From: VRUE01 sp963729995
GTDB taxonomy: Bacteria > Actinomycetota > Thermoleophilia > Solirubrobacterales > 70-9
Assembly: GCA_963729995.1 (NCBI GenBank)
Contig: CAVSPF010000001.1
Span: forward strand, 1 to 64,000
DNA length: 64,000 bases
Direction of reading: 5' to 3'
Part shown: one piece after another, positions 36,670 to 45,904 of the stretch
Layout of the letters: the number at the start of each line of letters is the position of its first letter
Position numbering within the stretch: the first letter of the stretch is position 1
Notes under the pieces: generated by a model
Databases searched by the model: none
What the model was told of the DNA's origin: nothing
Seen by the model: the letters and a program-made list of their open reading frames with translations, nothing else
Made by a program: the position numbers and the translations under genes

Positions 36670-38070
36670 CTAGGCGCCGCGCCGCGGCCGCTTCGGCCGT
36701 TTGGCCGGCGGCCCGACGATTTTCTCCGGCCCTTCGCGGGCCTCGATCGGGACGTAGTTGCGGTCGCGGTAGCCGGTGTAGATCTGGCGCGGGCGGGAGA
36801 TCTTCTGCTCGGGATCGTCGTTCATCTCCATCCACTGGGCGACCCAGCCCGCGGTGCGGGGGATGGCGAAGATCACCGTGAACATCTCGGCTGGGATCTC
36901 CAGCGCCTCGTAGATGATTCCCGAGTAGTAGTCGACGTTGGGGTAGAGCTTGCGCGACGTGAAGTACTCGTCGTCGAGGGCCCGTTTCTCCAGCTCGCGG
37001 GCGATCTCGACCAGCGAGTTGTACTCGGTCGCTTCGAATACCTCGTCCATGTGCTGCTGGATGATCCGCGCCCGCGGGTCGTAGTTCTTGTAGACGCGGT
37101 GGCCGAAGCCCATCAGCTTCTCCTCGCGGGCCTTGACCCGCTCGAGGAAGCCGGGGATGTTGTCGATCGACTCGATCCGCCGCAGCATCCGCAGCACCGC
37201 CTCGTTGGCGCCGCCGTGCAGGGGCCCGTAGAGCGCGGCGACGCCTGCCGCCACCGCCGAGTAGGGGTCGACGGCGGAGGAACCGACCCCGCGCACGGCG
37301 TTGGTCGAGCAGTTCTGTTCGTGGTCGGCGTGGAGGATGAAGAGCACGTCCAGCGCCCGTGCCAGCCGCGAGTCCGGCTCGTACTTCACCTCGGTCTTCT
37401 TGAACATCATCGAGAGGAAGTTCTCGGGAAAGGCGAGGTCGTTGTCCGGGTAGACGTACGGCAGCCCCATGTTGTGGCGGTAGGAGAAGGCGGCCAGCGT
37501 CGGCACCTTGGCAATCAGTCGCACCGCGGCCATGTAGCGCTCTTCGGGATCATCGATCTGCTTCGCGTCGGGGTAGAAGGTGGAGAGCGCCCCGACGCCG
37601 GCGAGCAGCATCCCCATCGGGTGGGCGTCGTAGCGGAAGCCCTCGAAGAACTGCTTCACGTCCTCGTGGACGAAGGTGTGGTGGGTGATGTCGTGGGTCC
37701 AGCGGTCGAGCTGCGGACCGGTTGGGAGCTCGCCGAAGGTGAGCAGGTAGGCGACCTCTACGAAGCTGGAGCTCTCGCAGAGCTGCTCGATCGGGAAGCC
37801 GCGGTGCTGCAGAATCCCCGCCTCACCGTCGATGTAGGTGATCGCGGAGCGGCATGACGCGGTGTTGGTGAAGGCCGGGTCGTAGGACATCAACCCGAAT
37901 TCGTCCTCGGAGACCTTGATCTGGCGCAGGTCCATGGCGCGCACAGTCCCGTCGGTGACCGGCAGCTCGTAGGTCTCACCGGTGCGATTGTCGGTGACGG
38001 TCAGGGACTCCGAGCCTGTGGCTACACCCCCGTCGGTGACTGCGCTGCTCGTCTGCTGCTCGGTGGCCAT
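36670..38070 (-). CDS. gltA: Citrate synthase
   Basis: 466 residues. It condenses oxaloacetate and acetyl-CoA. Signatures are YIDGEAGILQHRGFPIEQLC, FILHADHEQNCSTNAVRGVG (active-site His), ALYGPLHGGANEAVLRMLRR and GFGHRVYKNYDPRARIIQQH (active-site His), and FTVIFAIPRTAGWVAQWMEM with the catalytic Asp region EMNDDPEQKISRPRQIYTG. ATG 38070 is set by GAGGAGG just upstream; longer upstream readings are not supported. With acnA and kgd in the same window, it completes part of the TCA cycle set. Confidence 0.96.
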   Translation of the reverse strand: MATEQQTSSAVTDGGVATGSESLTVTDNRTGETYELPVTDGTVRAMDLRQIKVSEDEFGLMSYDPAFTNTASCRSAITYIDGEAGILQHRGFPIEQLCESSSFVEVAYLLTFGELPTGPQLDRWTHDITHHTFVHEDVKQFFEGFRYDAHPMGMLLAGVGALSTFYPDAKQIDDPEERYMAAVRLIAKVPTLAAFSYRHNMGLPYVYPDNDLAFPENFLSMMFKKTEVKYEPDSRLARALDVLFILHADHEQNCSTNAVRGVGSSAVDPYSAVAAGVAALYGPLHGGANEAVLRMLRRIESIDNIPGFLERVKAREEKLMGFGHRVYKNYDPRARIIQQHMDEVFEATEYNSLVEIARELEKRALDDEYFTSRKLYPNVDYYSGIIYEALEIPAEMFTVIFAIPRTAGWVAQWMEMNDDPEQKISRPRQIYTGYRDRNYVPIEAREGPEKIVGPPAKRPKRPRRGA

Positions 38071-38155
38071 CGCCCCTCCTCGAGCTTGATTTTTCGCGAG
38101 AAACCAGTATCGCAGTTTGGACCGCACGGTTCGCGGCTCCTCGATGTGCCTGCGG

Positions 38156-39085
38156 CTACTCGGCCGCCGCGGGCAGCGGCTCGAACTGCGTCATTGCGTG
38201 CAGCGTCGCGAAGCGCTCGTCGATCTCCTCGCGGCTGAGGCGGGCGACCCGCTCGGTGCCGAACTCCTCGACGTTGAAGGATGCGAGCACGGTGCCGTAG
38301 CCCATCGCCCTGCGCAGGCTCGCCTCGTCGAGGTCGCCGTCGTGGCTGTCGAGGTAGCCGAGGAAGCCGCCGGCAAAGCTGTCGCCTGCCCCTGTCGGGT
38401 CGCGTACGTCCTCGAGTGGGAAGCCGGGCAGGGCGAAGAAGCTGTCCTCGGTGAAGAGGGCGGCCCCGTACTCGCCCTGCTTGGCGACGATCGCGCGAGG
38501 GCCGCGTTCCATCACGGCGCGGGCGGCGCGGGCCAGGTTCGGCTCGCCGGTCAGCTGGCGTATCTCGGCGTCGTTGACGATTACGCAGTCGACCTCGGCG
38601 ATCGCTGCCAACAGCGAGTCTCTGGCGGTGTCGATCCAGAGGTTCATCGAGTCCAGCGCACAGAAGCGGGCCACATCGCATTGGGCGCGAACCTGGCGTT
38701 GCAGGTCAGGCTGGATGTTGGCGAGGAAGAGGACGCTGGCGGCCTTCGATTCCTGCGAGAGCTTCGGCTCGAAATTCCCGAAGACCCCGAGCCGGGTGTC
38801 CTCCGTGTGGGCGACGTTGAGGTCGTACTCGTAGCGGCCCCGCCAGAAGAAGGACTCACTGCCCTGCACCCGCTCGATGTCGTCGGTGATGACGCCCCGG
38901 CTCTCCAGCACCTCGAACTCGGCGGCGCCGAAGTCATCGCCGACCGGGCCCACCGGGCGCACCTCGGTGAAGAAGCTGGCCGCAAGCGAGAAGTGCACCG
39001 CGGTACCACCGAGCATCCGCTCCCGCTCACCGAAGGGCGTGCGGACGGAGTCGAAGGCGATCGAACCAACCACTGTGAGCGACAT
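38156..39085 (-). CDS. PfkB-family sugar/nucleoside kinase
   Basis: 309 residues. It starts MSLTVVGSIAFDSVRTPFGE, then MLGGTAVHFSLAASFFTEV. The C-terminal signature is RDPTGAGDSFAGGFLGYLDS, where the Asp of GAGD is the catalytic base and the Gly-rich stretch is the anion hole. WRGRYEYDLN lies at the substrate-lid region. The substrate is not evident (ribokinase or adenosine-kinase-like). ATG 39085 lies 8 nt after TAGGCT on the minus strand, so it is probably leaderless. It is divergent from the quinone-reductase-like gene. Confidence 0.85.
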   Translation of the reverse strand: MSLTVVGSIAFDSVRTPFGERERMLGGTAVHFSLAASFFTEVRPVGPVGDDFGAAEFEVLESRGVITDDIERVQGSESFFWRGRYEYDLNVAHTEDTRLGVFGNFEPKLSQESKAASVLFLANIQPDLQRQVRAQCDVARFCALDSMNLWIDTARDSLLAAIAEVDCVIVNDAEIRQLTGEPNLARAARAVMERGPRAIVAKQGEYGAALFTEDSFFALPGFPLEDVRDPTGAGDSFAGGFLGYLDSHDGDLDEASLRRAMGYGTVLASFNVEEFGTERVARLSREEIDERFATLHAMTQFEPLPAAAE

Positions 39086-39127
39086 CGCACGGCAGCCTAG
39101 CGGCTCCCCTGCGACACTCCGGCCTCG

Positions 39128-40075
39128 GTGAAGGCAATTCAGATCGAGAAGTTCGGGGGGCCCGAGGTGCTGAAGCACGTCGAGGTGGACGACCCGGTTC
39201 CCGCCGCGGGAGAGCTGCTCGTCGAAATCGCGCGCAGCGGGATCAACTTCGCCGACACGCACACGATCCGCAACGACTACCTGGCCGAGCAGGCGCTGCC
39301 CCTTATCCCTGGCGCCGAGGTCAGTGGTCGCACGCCCGACGGCCGGCGCGTCGCTGCAATCTTGCCCTCGGGGGGTTATGCCGAGAAGGTCGCGGTGCCG
39401 GAGGCCCTGCTCTTCCCGGTCCCCGACGAGGTCGACGACGAGCGGGCGGCGGCCCTGTTGCTGCAGGGCCTGACCGCGATGGCGCTGGTGCGCCGCTGCG
39501 CACGGGTCGAGCCCGGGGAGGCGATCGTCATCGAGGCAGCCGCGGGAGGGACGGGATCGCTCTCGGTCCAGCTCGCCAAGCAAGCCGGGGCGAGGGTGAT
39601 CGGCCTCGCCTCCAGCGAGGAGAAGCGGGTGCGAGTCGAGGAGCTCGGCGCGGACGCCACGGTCGACTCGCGCGCCGAGGACCTGACGGGGGCGATCCGG
39701 GCGGCCAACGACGGCGGGCGGGTCAACGCGATCCTCCACATGAGCGGCGGCGGCGCCTTCGACGCCGAGCTTGCCGCCCTGGCGCCCCTGGGGCGGATGG
39801 TCGTCTTCGGCATCGCCTCGCGCGAACAGCGCGAGGTCTCGACCGCCTCTCTCCTGCGCGGCTCCAAGGCTGTGATCGGCTTCTGGCTCGTTCACCTGCT
39901 GATGCGCCCCGACCTGACCGGGCCGATGATCCGCGAGCTGTTCGAGGCGGCGGCCGCCGGTGAGCTGGAGGTGACGGTTGGCGGCGTCTATCCGCTCTCG
40001 GAGGCCGCGCGCGCCCACGAAGACCTGATCGGCCGCCGCACGTCCGGCAAGCTCCTTCTGGACCCGAGCAAGTGA
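39128..40075 (+). CDS. NADPH:quinone oxidoreductase-like MDR protein (zinc-free)
   Basis: 315 residues of the medium-chain dehydrogenase superfamily. The GroES-like part starts MKAIQIEKFGGPEVLKHVEV and has GINFADTHTIRNDYL. The Rossmann part has EAAAGGTGSLSVQLAKQAGA and GLASSEEKRVRVEELGADAT. The zinc-binding Cys/His residues of alcohol dehydrogenases are absent, as in quinone oxidoreductases. GTG 39128 is the start. Its TGA overlaps the GTG of the RNA helicase (GTGA at 40072-40075). Confidence 0.85.
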   Translation: MKAIQIEKFGGPEVLKHVEVDDPVPAAGELLVEIARSGINFADTHTIRNDYLAEQALPLIPGAEVSGRTPDGRRVAAILPSGGYAEKVAVPEALLFPVPDEVDDERAAALLLQGLTAMALVRRCARVEPGEAIVIEAAAGGTGSLSVQLAKQAGARVIGLASSEEKRVRVEELGADATVDSRAEDLTGAIRAANDGGRVNAILHMSGGGAFDAELAALAPLGRMVVFGIASREQREVSTASLLRGSKAVIGFWLVHLLMRPDLTGPMIRELFEAAAAGELEVTVGGVYPLSEAARAHEDLIGRRTSGKLLLDPSK

Positions 40076-41496
40076 GCGCGTTCAAGGGCCTGGGGCTGGC
40101 CCCGGAGATCCAGCAGGCGCTCGAAGAGCTGGGCTACGAGGAACCGACCCCGATCCAGGAGCAGGCGATCCCCGAGCTGCTGACCGGCCACGACGTGATC
40201 GGCCAGGCACAGACCGGGACCGGCAAGACCGCCGCCTTCGGGCTGCCGCTGCTCCAGTACATCGATCCGTCCAACGACGAGGTGCAGGCCGTCGTCCTCA
40301 CCCCGACCCGGGAGCTGTGCATCCAGGTGACGCAGGCACTGCGCGCCTACGCAGAGCACCTCGACGTCGAGATCGTCGCCGTCTTCGGCGGCGCCCCGAT
40401 CCGCTCCCAGCAGGCGCAGCTGCGGGCCGGCGCCCAGGTCGTCGTCGCCACGGTGGGGCGAATGATGGACCTGATGTCGCGCCGCTCGCTGGTCCTCACC
40501 GCGGCCCGCTACATCGTCCTCGACGAGGCCGATGAGATGCTCGACCTCGGCTTCATCGAGGACGTGGAGAAGATCCTGCGGATGTGCCCGAGCGGTCGCC
40601 AGACTGCGCTCTTCTCGGCGACGATGCCACCGCCGGTCCAGCGTCTGGCGGAGGGCTACATGTACGAGCCGACGACGATCCAGATCACGCCGAAGCAGCT
40701 GACCGTCGACGCGATCGAACAGGCCTTCCTCGAGGTTCCGGCAAAAGAGAAGGCGGCGCGCCTGATCGAGCTGCTGCGGACGGAGGAGCCCGAGCAGGCG
40801 ATCATCTTCTGCCGCACCAAGATCGGCGCCTCGCGGCTGGAGAGGACGCTGAAGGACAAGGGCCTCGACGTGAAGGCACTGCACGGCGACATGAGCCAGG
40901 GCGCCCGGGACGGAGTGATGATCGCCTTCAAGGACCACCGCGTGCGGCTGCTGGTCGCGACCGACATCGCGGCTCGCGGCCTCGACATCGAGCACGTCAC
41001 CCATGTCATCAACTACGACGTCCCCGACTCCTCGGAAATCTACGTGCACCGGATCGGGCGGACCGGGCGGGTTGGACGGACCGGCAGGGCGATCACCCTG
41101 GTCACGCCGTCGCAGCGCAAGGAGATTGCCCGGATAGAGCGCGACGTGAGCACCTCGATCGGCGAGTGGGAGAGCCCGGAGGAGCGGCTCGAGCACGCGC
41201 CGCGGCCGCGGCGCCGGGAGCGGGAGCGGGTGGGCAAGCCGAAGGAGGCGCCGGCAGGTGGCAGCGCCAAGCTCTTCGTCAACCGCGGCGAGCGCAGCGG
41301 CATCACCGAGGAGGACCTGCGCTGGGCGTTGCGCGAGGGCGCCGTCCTGCCCGAGGAGGCGATCCACGACATCCGCATCCTGCACCGCTTCTCCTTCGTC
41401 GAGGTCGCCTCGGACCAGGCCGACCGTGCCGTCGAGTTCCTCGACGGCACCAAGCTCCATGGCAAGGAGATCCGCCTCGAGCTTGCGAAGGCCTGA
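40072..41496 (+). CDS. deaD: DEAD-box ATP-dependent RNA helicase
   Basis: 474 residues. Helicase motifs occur in order: Q motif EEPTPIQEQAIP, motif I AQTGTGKT, PTREL, TVGRMMD, motif II DEAD, motif III SAT, ATDIAARGLD, and motif VI HRIGRTGRVGR. The C-terminal domain (about residues 400-474; AKLFVNRGERSGITEEDLRW, RFSFVEVASDQADRAVEFLD) is the DbpA/CsdA-type RNA-binding fold. It likely remodels RNA in ribosome assembly or in the cold. It starts at GTG 40072 overlapping the previous stop. A strong hairpin follows. Confidence 0.93.
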   Translation: MSAFKGLGLAPEIQQALEELGYEEPTPIQEQAIPELLTGHDVIGQAQTGTGKTAAFGLPLLQYIDPSNDEVQAVVLTPTRELCIQVTQALRAYAEHLDVEIVAVFGGAPIRSQQAQLRAGAQVVVATVGRMMDLMSRRSLVLTAARYIVLDEADEMLDLGFIEDVEKILRMCPSGRQTALFSATMPPPVQRLAEGYMYEPTTIQITPKQLTVDAIEQAFLEVPAKEKAARLIELLRTEEPEQAIIFCRTKIGASRLERTLKDKGLDVKALHGDMSQGARDGVMIAFKDHRVRLLVATDIAARGLDIEHVTHVINYDVPDSSEIYVHRIGRTGRVGRTGRAITLVTPSQRKEIARIERDVSTSIGEWESPEERLEHAPRPRRRERERVGKPKEAPAGGSAKLFVNRGERSGITEEDLRWALREGAVLPEEAIHDIRILHRFSFVEVASDQADRAVEFLDGTKLHGKEIRLELAKA

Positions 41497-41505
41497 GCCC
41501 GCGGG

Positions 41506-41550
41506 GTCGGGGCGCCTTTGTCGGGATATACCCGAGAAAGGCGCCCCGAC
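41506..41550. terminator. Bidirectional terminator hairpin
   Basis: GTCGGGGCGCCTTT (41506-41519) pairs perfectly with AAAGGCGCCCCGAC (41537-41550), and an inner CGGG/CCCG pair closes an ATATA loop. It sits between the convergent helicase and response-regulator genes, ending on the regulator's stop codon. The stem's T and A runs allow it to work both ways. Confidence 0.75.
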
Positions 41551-41918
41551 TAGCGTTCGGTCAATTCGGCGATCCGGGCGAAGAGCCGGTCGAAGTCGAT
41601 CGGCTTCGTGAGGTAGCCGCTGATCGCCAGCTCTCCGTCTCCGTCCCCGTCGGCGCCCTCCTTGTGGGCGCTGACGATCAGGGCGGGGGTGTCGATTCCC
41701 TCCGCCCGCAGCTCGCGAAGCGCGTCGAGCCCGGACTTGCCGGGCATCATCGCGTCGAGCAGCAGCACGTCGTACCGGCGGTCGGGGTCGCGTCGCACCG
41801 CGTCCATCACCCCCTGGCCGTCGCAGGCCGTCTCCACCTCGTGGCCCTCCATCTCCAGCCGCGTCCGCAGCAGGAGGAGAATCGTCTCGGAGTCATCCGC
41901 GACCAGGATCCTCGCCAT
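41550..41918 (-). CDS. Single-domain response regulator
   Basis: 122 residues, a receiver domain only. MARILVADDSETILLLLRTR contains the acidic pair D8/D9. The phosphorylation site is D55 (LLLDAMMPGKSG), the switch Ser is S83 (IVSAHK) and the conserved Lys is K105 (YLTKPIDF). It has no DNA-binding output, so it works through protein contacts. Its ATG overlaps the TGA of the histidine kinase (TGATG), so the two are coupled. Confidence 0.92.
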   Translation of the reverse strand: MARILVADDSETILLLLRTRLEMEGHEVETACDGQGVMDAVRRDPDRRYDVLLLDAMMPGKSGLDALRELRAEGIDTPALIVSAHKEGADGDGDGELAISGYLTKPIDFDRLFARIAELTER

Positions 41919-43231
41919 CAGCTTGCCTCCGTCCCGGCGGGGCCCGCTCCGGCCCGCTCGCGCGCGGAGAGGGCCGGGAGACGGAGGCGGAAGGTGGAGC
42001 CGCCACCCACCGCCGACTCGGCGGAGATCGTTCCGCCGTGCAGCTCGACGAGGGACTTGGAGATCGCCAGGCCGAGGCCCGTGCCTCCCACGCGCTGGGT
42101 CAGCCCGGCATCGCCGCGGGTGAAGCGGTCGAAGATGTGCTCGAGCTGCTCTTGCGGTATTCCCGGCCCGTCGTCGATCACGGCAATCTCCACTTCAGCA
42201 CCGGCGTGGGCGACTGTCACGCGGATCGCCGCCCCTTCGGGGCAGTACTCATTCGCGTTCGTAAGCAGATTCACCAGTACTTGACGAATCCGGTCGCGGT
42301 CGGCGTTGACGCGTGGCGGGTCGGGTGGGAGCTCCAGGCTCAGCGTCTGCCCGCGCGCCTCGGTCTGGCTCCGCATCGTCCGCACCGCATCTTCGACCAG
42401 CGCGCCGACATCGGTGGGGACGGGCTCGATCGCGAGTCGCCCGGCGTCGCTGCGGGCAAGGTCGAGGAGGTCGTTGAGGAGGCGGACCACGTGGCGCGTG
42501 TTGTCGAGGATGATCTCCACCGTCTCCACCTGCTGGGGGGTGAGCTTGTCGCGCTCCAGCATCAGCAGCTCGGCGAAGCCCTGCACCGAGGTGAGCGGGC
42601 TGCGCAGCTCGTGAGAGGCGGTGAGGACGAACTCGTCTTTCATCCGGTCGAGCTGGTCGCGTTCGCCGGCACGGCGCTGCAGCTCCTCGGCCATTTCGTT
42701 GAAGGCCGACCCCAGGGCCGCGGTCTCAGACAGCCCGCCCACGTTGACCCGGGCCTCGAGGTTCCCGCTCGCCAGGCGCCCCGACGCCTCAACGAGGTCC
42801 TCGAGCGGGCGGCGCATCGAGCTGATCAGTCCGGTGAACAGCAGCGCGGCGCCGGTCAGGCCGGCGATCAGCCCGGCACCGACCAGCAGCGCCGTATCGC
42901 GGGTCTGGCTCGATATTTCGTCGCGAAGCGCCTGCCGCCGATTCTGCTGGGCGACGATTGCCGCTCGCGCCGCGCCGGGCTGCCCCCCGCGCGCCAGCCG
43001 GTTGCGGGCCGCGATCTCGTGCTGGTAGGAGCGGGCGGTGGCGTCCTCGAAGTCCTGGCGCTGCTGGAGGAAGCGGGCGACGCCGATCACCGCAAGGCCG
43101 GTAAGCACGGCAAAGGCGATCGCAAAGCCGACCGTCAGCCTGTTGGCAAGCGATTGGCTGATTCGGAAGCGTGGTCGGGAATATGCTTGCGCCGCTATGG
43201 GCGACGAGGCTACAGGCACAACCGACGGCAT
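41918..43231 (-). CDS. HAMP-containing sensor histidine kinase
   Basis: 437 residues. Membrane segments lie at about 33-54 (VGFAIAFAVLTGLAVIGVAR) and 113-138, with an extracytoplasmic four-helix-like sensor of only about 60 residues between them. HAMP (about 139-195) leads to the H-box FVLTASHELRSPLTSVQGFA with H207, then the N-box LVNLLTNANEYCPEG, and G-boxes DDGPGIPQEQLEHIFDRF and GGTGLGLAIS. The listed ATG 43231 lies inside the divergent phosphotransferase gene, so the true start may be further in. The signal is unknown; the partner is the adjacent receiver. Confidence 0.9.
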   Translation of the reverse strand: MPSVVPVASSPIAAQAYSRPRFRISQSLANRLTVGFAIAFAVLTGLAVIGVARFLQQRQDFEDATARSYQHEIAARNRLARGGQPGAARAAIVAQQNRRQALRDEISSQTRDTALLVGAGLIAGLTGAALLFTGLISSMRRPLEDLVEASGRLASGNLEARVNVGGLSETAALGSAFNEMAEELQRRAGERDQLDRMKDEFVLTASHELRSPLTSVQGFAELLMLERDKLTPQQVETVEIILDNTRHVVRLLNDLLDLARSDAGRLAIEPVPTDVGALVEDAVRTMRSQTEARGQTLSLELPPDPPRVNADRDRIRQVLVNLLTNANEYCPEGAAIRVTVAHAGAEVEIAVIDDGPGIPQEQLEHIFDRFTRGDAGLTQRVGGTGLGLAISKSLVELHGGTISAESAVGGGSTFRLRLPALSARERAGAGPAGTEAS

Positions 43232-44264
43232 TGCCGAGGCGCCGGAGGGAATCGACCGGAATGGGGTGGAAGCCTGGTTCGCGGAGCACGTGGACGGGGT
43301 CGAGCTGCCGCTCGCCTTCGAGCGTATCTCCGGCGGTCACTCGAACCTGACCTACAGCGTCAGGGACACCGGCGGCCGGCGCTGGGCGCTGCGCCGCCCC
43401 CCACTCGGCAGGCGGCTCGGCTCGGCTCACGACATGGGTCGCGAGTACAAGGTCGTCTCGGCCCTTGGCCCGACCGAGGTCCCGGTCGCGCCGGTGGTCG
43501 GGCTCTGCGACGACGAGGGCGTCAACGGCGCGCCCTTCTACGTGATGGACTTCGTCGAGGGACCGATCCTGCGCGGCCTCGCCGAGGCGGGGGCGTTCCC
43601 CGACGAGGCGGACCGGCGGGCGATCGGCGAGCGCGTCGCCGACACGCTGGTTGCGATCCACGCGATCGACCCCGAGGCCGCCGGCCTCGGCGATCTCGGC
43701 CGCAAGGAGGACTACGTGGCGCGCCAGCTGCGCCGCTGGCACGGCCAGTGGGAGAAGTCCAAGACGCGCGAGCTGGCGGCGATCGACGAGGTGCACGACC
43801 GCCTCTCCGCGCGCATCCCCGAGCAGGGACCGGCGACGATCGTCCACGGCGACTACCGCCTCGACAACATGATCCTGACGCCGCAGGGCGAGGTGGCGGC
43901 GGTCGTCGACTGGGAGCTCTGCACGCTCGGCGACCCCCTCGCCGACGTCGGCCTGCTGATGGTCTACTGGGCGGAAGAGGGCGACGACGATGCGGCGCTG
44001 GGCCAGCCGGCGACGATGGCGCCCGGTTTCCCCACCCGCCCCGAGGTGGCAGCCCGCTACGCCGAGCGCTCCGGCCGCGATCTCTCGGAGCTCGACTTCT
44101 TCGTTGCGCTCGGCTACTGGAAGCTGGCGATCATCCTCGAGGGCGTCTACGCCCGCTACGCCGCCGGCCAGTACGGCAAGGCCAACGAGGGGACCCAGGC
44201 CTTCGCCCGCATGGTCGAGCGCCTCGCCGCAGCGGCGGAGGAGGCCGAGCGCCGCGCAGGCTGA
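43197..44264 (+). CDS. Aminoglycoside-phosphotransferase-fold kinase (ACAD10/11 N-terminal type)
   Basis: 355 residues. The kinase-like fold has ISGGHSNLTYSVRDTGGRRW, LRRPPLG, and FYVMDFVEGPIL. The catalytic loop is TIVHGDYRLDNMILTPQGEV, and the metal Asp is in VVDWELCTLGDPLADVGLL. This is the subfamily that forms the N-terminal part of animal ACAD10/ACAD11, thought to phosphorylate 4-hydroxyacyl-CoA before elimination. A matching acyl-CoA dehydrogenase lies at 45940-47202. ATG 43197 follows TATGCT by 9 nt, so it is probably leaderless. Confidence 0.85.
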   Translation: MGDEATGTTDGIAEAPEGIDRNGVEAWFAEHVDGVELPLAFERISGGHSNLTYSVRDTGGRRWALRRPPLGRRLGSAHDMGREYKVVSALGPTEVPVAPVVGLCDDEGVNGAPFYVMDFVEGPILRGLAEAGAFPDEADRRAIGERVADTLVAIHAIDPEAAGLGDLGRKEDYVARQLRRWHGQWEKSKTRELAAIDEVHDRLSARIPEQGPATIVHGDYRLDNMILTPQGEVAAVVDWELCTLGDPLADVGLLMVYWAEEGDDDAALGQPATMAPGFPTRPEVAARYAERSGRDLSELDFFVALGYWKLAIILEGVYARYAAGQYGKANEGTQAFARMVERLAAAAEEAERRAG

Positions 44265-44333
44265 CGCCCGTCCATTTGACGGGGGGAAAGAGCGGGTTTA
44301 GGGTCGCGGCATCGACCAAGCTAAGGAGGGAAG

Positions 44334-44978
44334 ATGAGGAAGCGGCTGAAGGCCAACCGTGCACCGACGATCGTGCTCGGTGTGCTGGCGTTGGTTGTTG
44401 CGGCGGGAGGCGGCGCGATCGCAGCCAGTGGTGGCGGCGGTAAGACGATCACCGCGTGCGTGAAGAAGCAAGGCGGCACGCTCTACCAGGCCAAGAAGTG
44501 CAAGAAGCACGACAAGAAGCTGACGTGGAACAAGCAGGGCCCACCGGGACCGGCTGGGACCAACGGGACCAACGGGACCAACGGCGCGGTCGCCGGGTTC
44601 TCGGCTACCAAACCGACGAACGTCGACTTCACCGGCGAAGCCAAGCAGATCCTGACCCGGTCGCTGCCCGCGGGCAGCTTCATCGTCCAGGCGAAGACCC
44701 AGGTCGGCGGCGCGGCGACCAGCACCGGCTACGTCAACGACAAGTGCACGCTCGCGGACGGCTCGGCCTCTGACCTCGCCCAGTTCAGCGCCCCACTGGC
44801 GGCAGAGTTATTTTTCCGCGTCGCTGAGACGTCGTTGCCGATGCAGATCGCGGTCAGCTCCAGCTCCCCGAGCACCGTCACCCTCAGCTGCGAAGACGTC
44901 GCCCACGAAGGCACCGCGTTCTCGACCGGAGCCTCCAACTCAGTCATCACCGCGGTTCAGACGAACGGCAACTCCTGA
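44334..44978 (+). CDS. Exported protein with short collagen-like repeat
   Basis: 214 residues. The N-terminal signal/anchor is TIVLGVLALVVAAGGGAIAA. A Lys- and Cys-rich segment (ITACVKKQGGTLYQAKKCKK) follows, then a collagen-like GPPGPAGTNGTNGTNGA (about 69-85). The C-terminal beta-rich domain of about 125 residues contains one Cys pair candidate (KCTLADG, LSCEDV). Such proteins are common in Thermoleophilia surfaces; the role is unknown. A GGAGGG site precedes ATG 44334. A strong hairpin lies 40 nt after the stop. Confidence 0.75.
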   Translation: MRKRLKANRAPTIVLGVLALVVAAGGGAIAASGGGGKTITACVKKQGGTLYQAKKCKKHDKKLTWNKQGPPGPAGTNGTNGTNGAVAGFSATKPTNVDFTGEAKQILTRSLPAGSFIVQAKTQVGGAATSTGYVNDKCTLADGSASDLAQFSAPLAAELFFRVAETSLPMQIAVSSSSPSTVTLSCEDVAHEGTAFSTGASNSVITAVQTNGNS

Positions 44979-45017
44979 CACGCGACTTTCGGACTTCTGT
45001 CGGAAGTTGAGCGATTC

Positions 45018-45047
45018 GCGCCCCCGGGCCAGCCGGCCCGGGGGCGC
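45018..45047. terminator. Rho-independent-type hairpin after the collagen-like gene
   Basis: GCGCCCCCGGGCC (45018-45030) pairs perfectly with GGCCCGGGGGCGC (45035-45047) around a four-base loop. A weaker ACTTC/GAAGT hairpin lies just before it. The stem is very GC-rich and followed by CTTCG, without a long U tract. Confidence 0.7.
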
Positions 45048-45206
45048 TTCGCACTCTGGAGATGACCGGAGCCGCGCCCGGGCACGAAGTAACCGGCGCG
45101 TCGCTCTTCTGCCCTCAATCGGCATTCAACGCGCTTCGAATTTGGGAGTTGCCTCGACCTTCGGCGTCCGGCCGCTCCGTTCCCACATTCTGGCCGTGCT
45201 CTGTTT

Positions 45207-45641
45207 TCAAGCGGCCAGCGTCGCCAGCGCTCGCTCGTCGGCCGGATCAATCCGCTCCAGGCCATCGACGTCGTAGGCGCGATCGGCTGCGAGGATCGCG
45301 TCGATGCCACGGTTGAGAGCCAGCGCGGCAAATACGGCGTCACGGGCGTCGAGCTCGGGGTGGGTCTCGAAGAGGTCGATGCCGCGGAGCACGTCATCGG
45401 GCTCGAGCGGGTGAAGGTCGCACAAGGCGGCCACCCTGCGGGCTGCCGCTGCAGCCCCTGCTCGATCCCCGGTGCGCCTGAAACGTTGGTGTGCCAGCTC
45501 TTGGACAAGATCCGTGCTTGCCTCCCCCAGGAGCTCTTTCGTGCCTGCCCGTCGCAAGATCTCGCGGCAGGGCTCCCGGTAGGCGTGCTCTCGCCCCAGT
45601 GCGTAGACGAAGATTGAGGTGTCGTAGAGAAAACGCCTCAA
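45207..45641 (-). CDS. vapC: PIN-domain ribonuclease toxin (VapC type)
   Basis: 144 residues. The four acidic positions of PIN nucleases are visible: D in FLYDTSIFVYALG, E in STDLVQELAHQR, D in DARDAVFAALALN, and D in ILAADRAYDVDGLERI. It would cut RNA when released from its antitoxin. The start is TTG 45641, whose TTGA overlaps the antitoxin stop. An in-frame ATG at 45653 is possible, but the GGAGGG just before the TTG favours the shorter form. Confidence 0.85.
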   Translation of the reverse strand: MRRFLYDTSIFVYALGREHAYREPCREILRRAGTKELLGEASTDLVQELAHQRFRRTGDRAGAAAAARRVAALCDLHPLEPDDVLRGIDLFETHPELDARDAVFAALALNRGIDAILAADRAYDVDGLERIDPADERALATLAA

Positions 45642-45904
45642 GCGCCCTCCCATTTGCGCATGGGTGCGTCGAGCATCTCCCGCTTCTGCTCCTCCCAATC
45701 AGGCTCGGGCCCCTCTCCGAGCGGAGGCGGCATCTCGAGCAACTGCCGAGCGGCGGTAGCTCGATCGGGGAATTTGGCGGGGTACTCGTGGTCGATCGCA
45801 CGTCGCACAAGCTCACCGACCGGCGCACCGCTGCGCTCTGACTCCCGAGCCAAGCGCTCATAGCGCTCATCGTCGACCAGCACCTGGAGTCGTCGCTTCA
45901 ACAT
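45638..45904 (-). CDS. vapB: VapB-type antitoxin
   Basis: 88 residues. The N-terminal ribbon-helix-helix reads MLKRRLQVLVDDERYERLAR, then ESERSGAPVGELVRRAIDHE. The C-terminal half is acidic and flexible (MPPPLGEGPEPDWEEQKREM), as expected for the toxin-binding part. ATG 45904 is chosen; ATG 45910 is in frame. The gene lies under a palindrome/direct-repeat operator and overlaps vapC. Confidence 0.8.
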   Translation of the reverse strand: MLKRRLQVLVDDERYERLARESERSGAPVGELVRRAIDHEYPAKFPDRATAARQLLEMPPPLGEGPEPDWEEQKREMLDAPMRKWEGA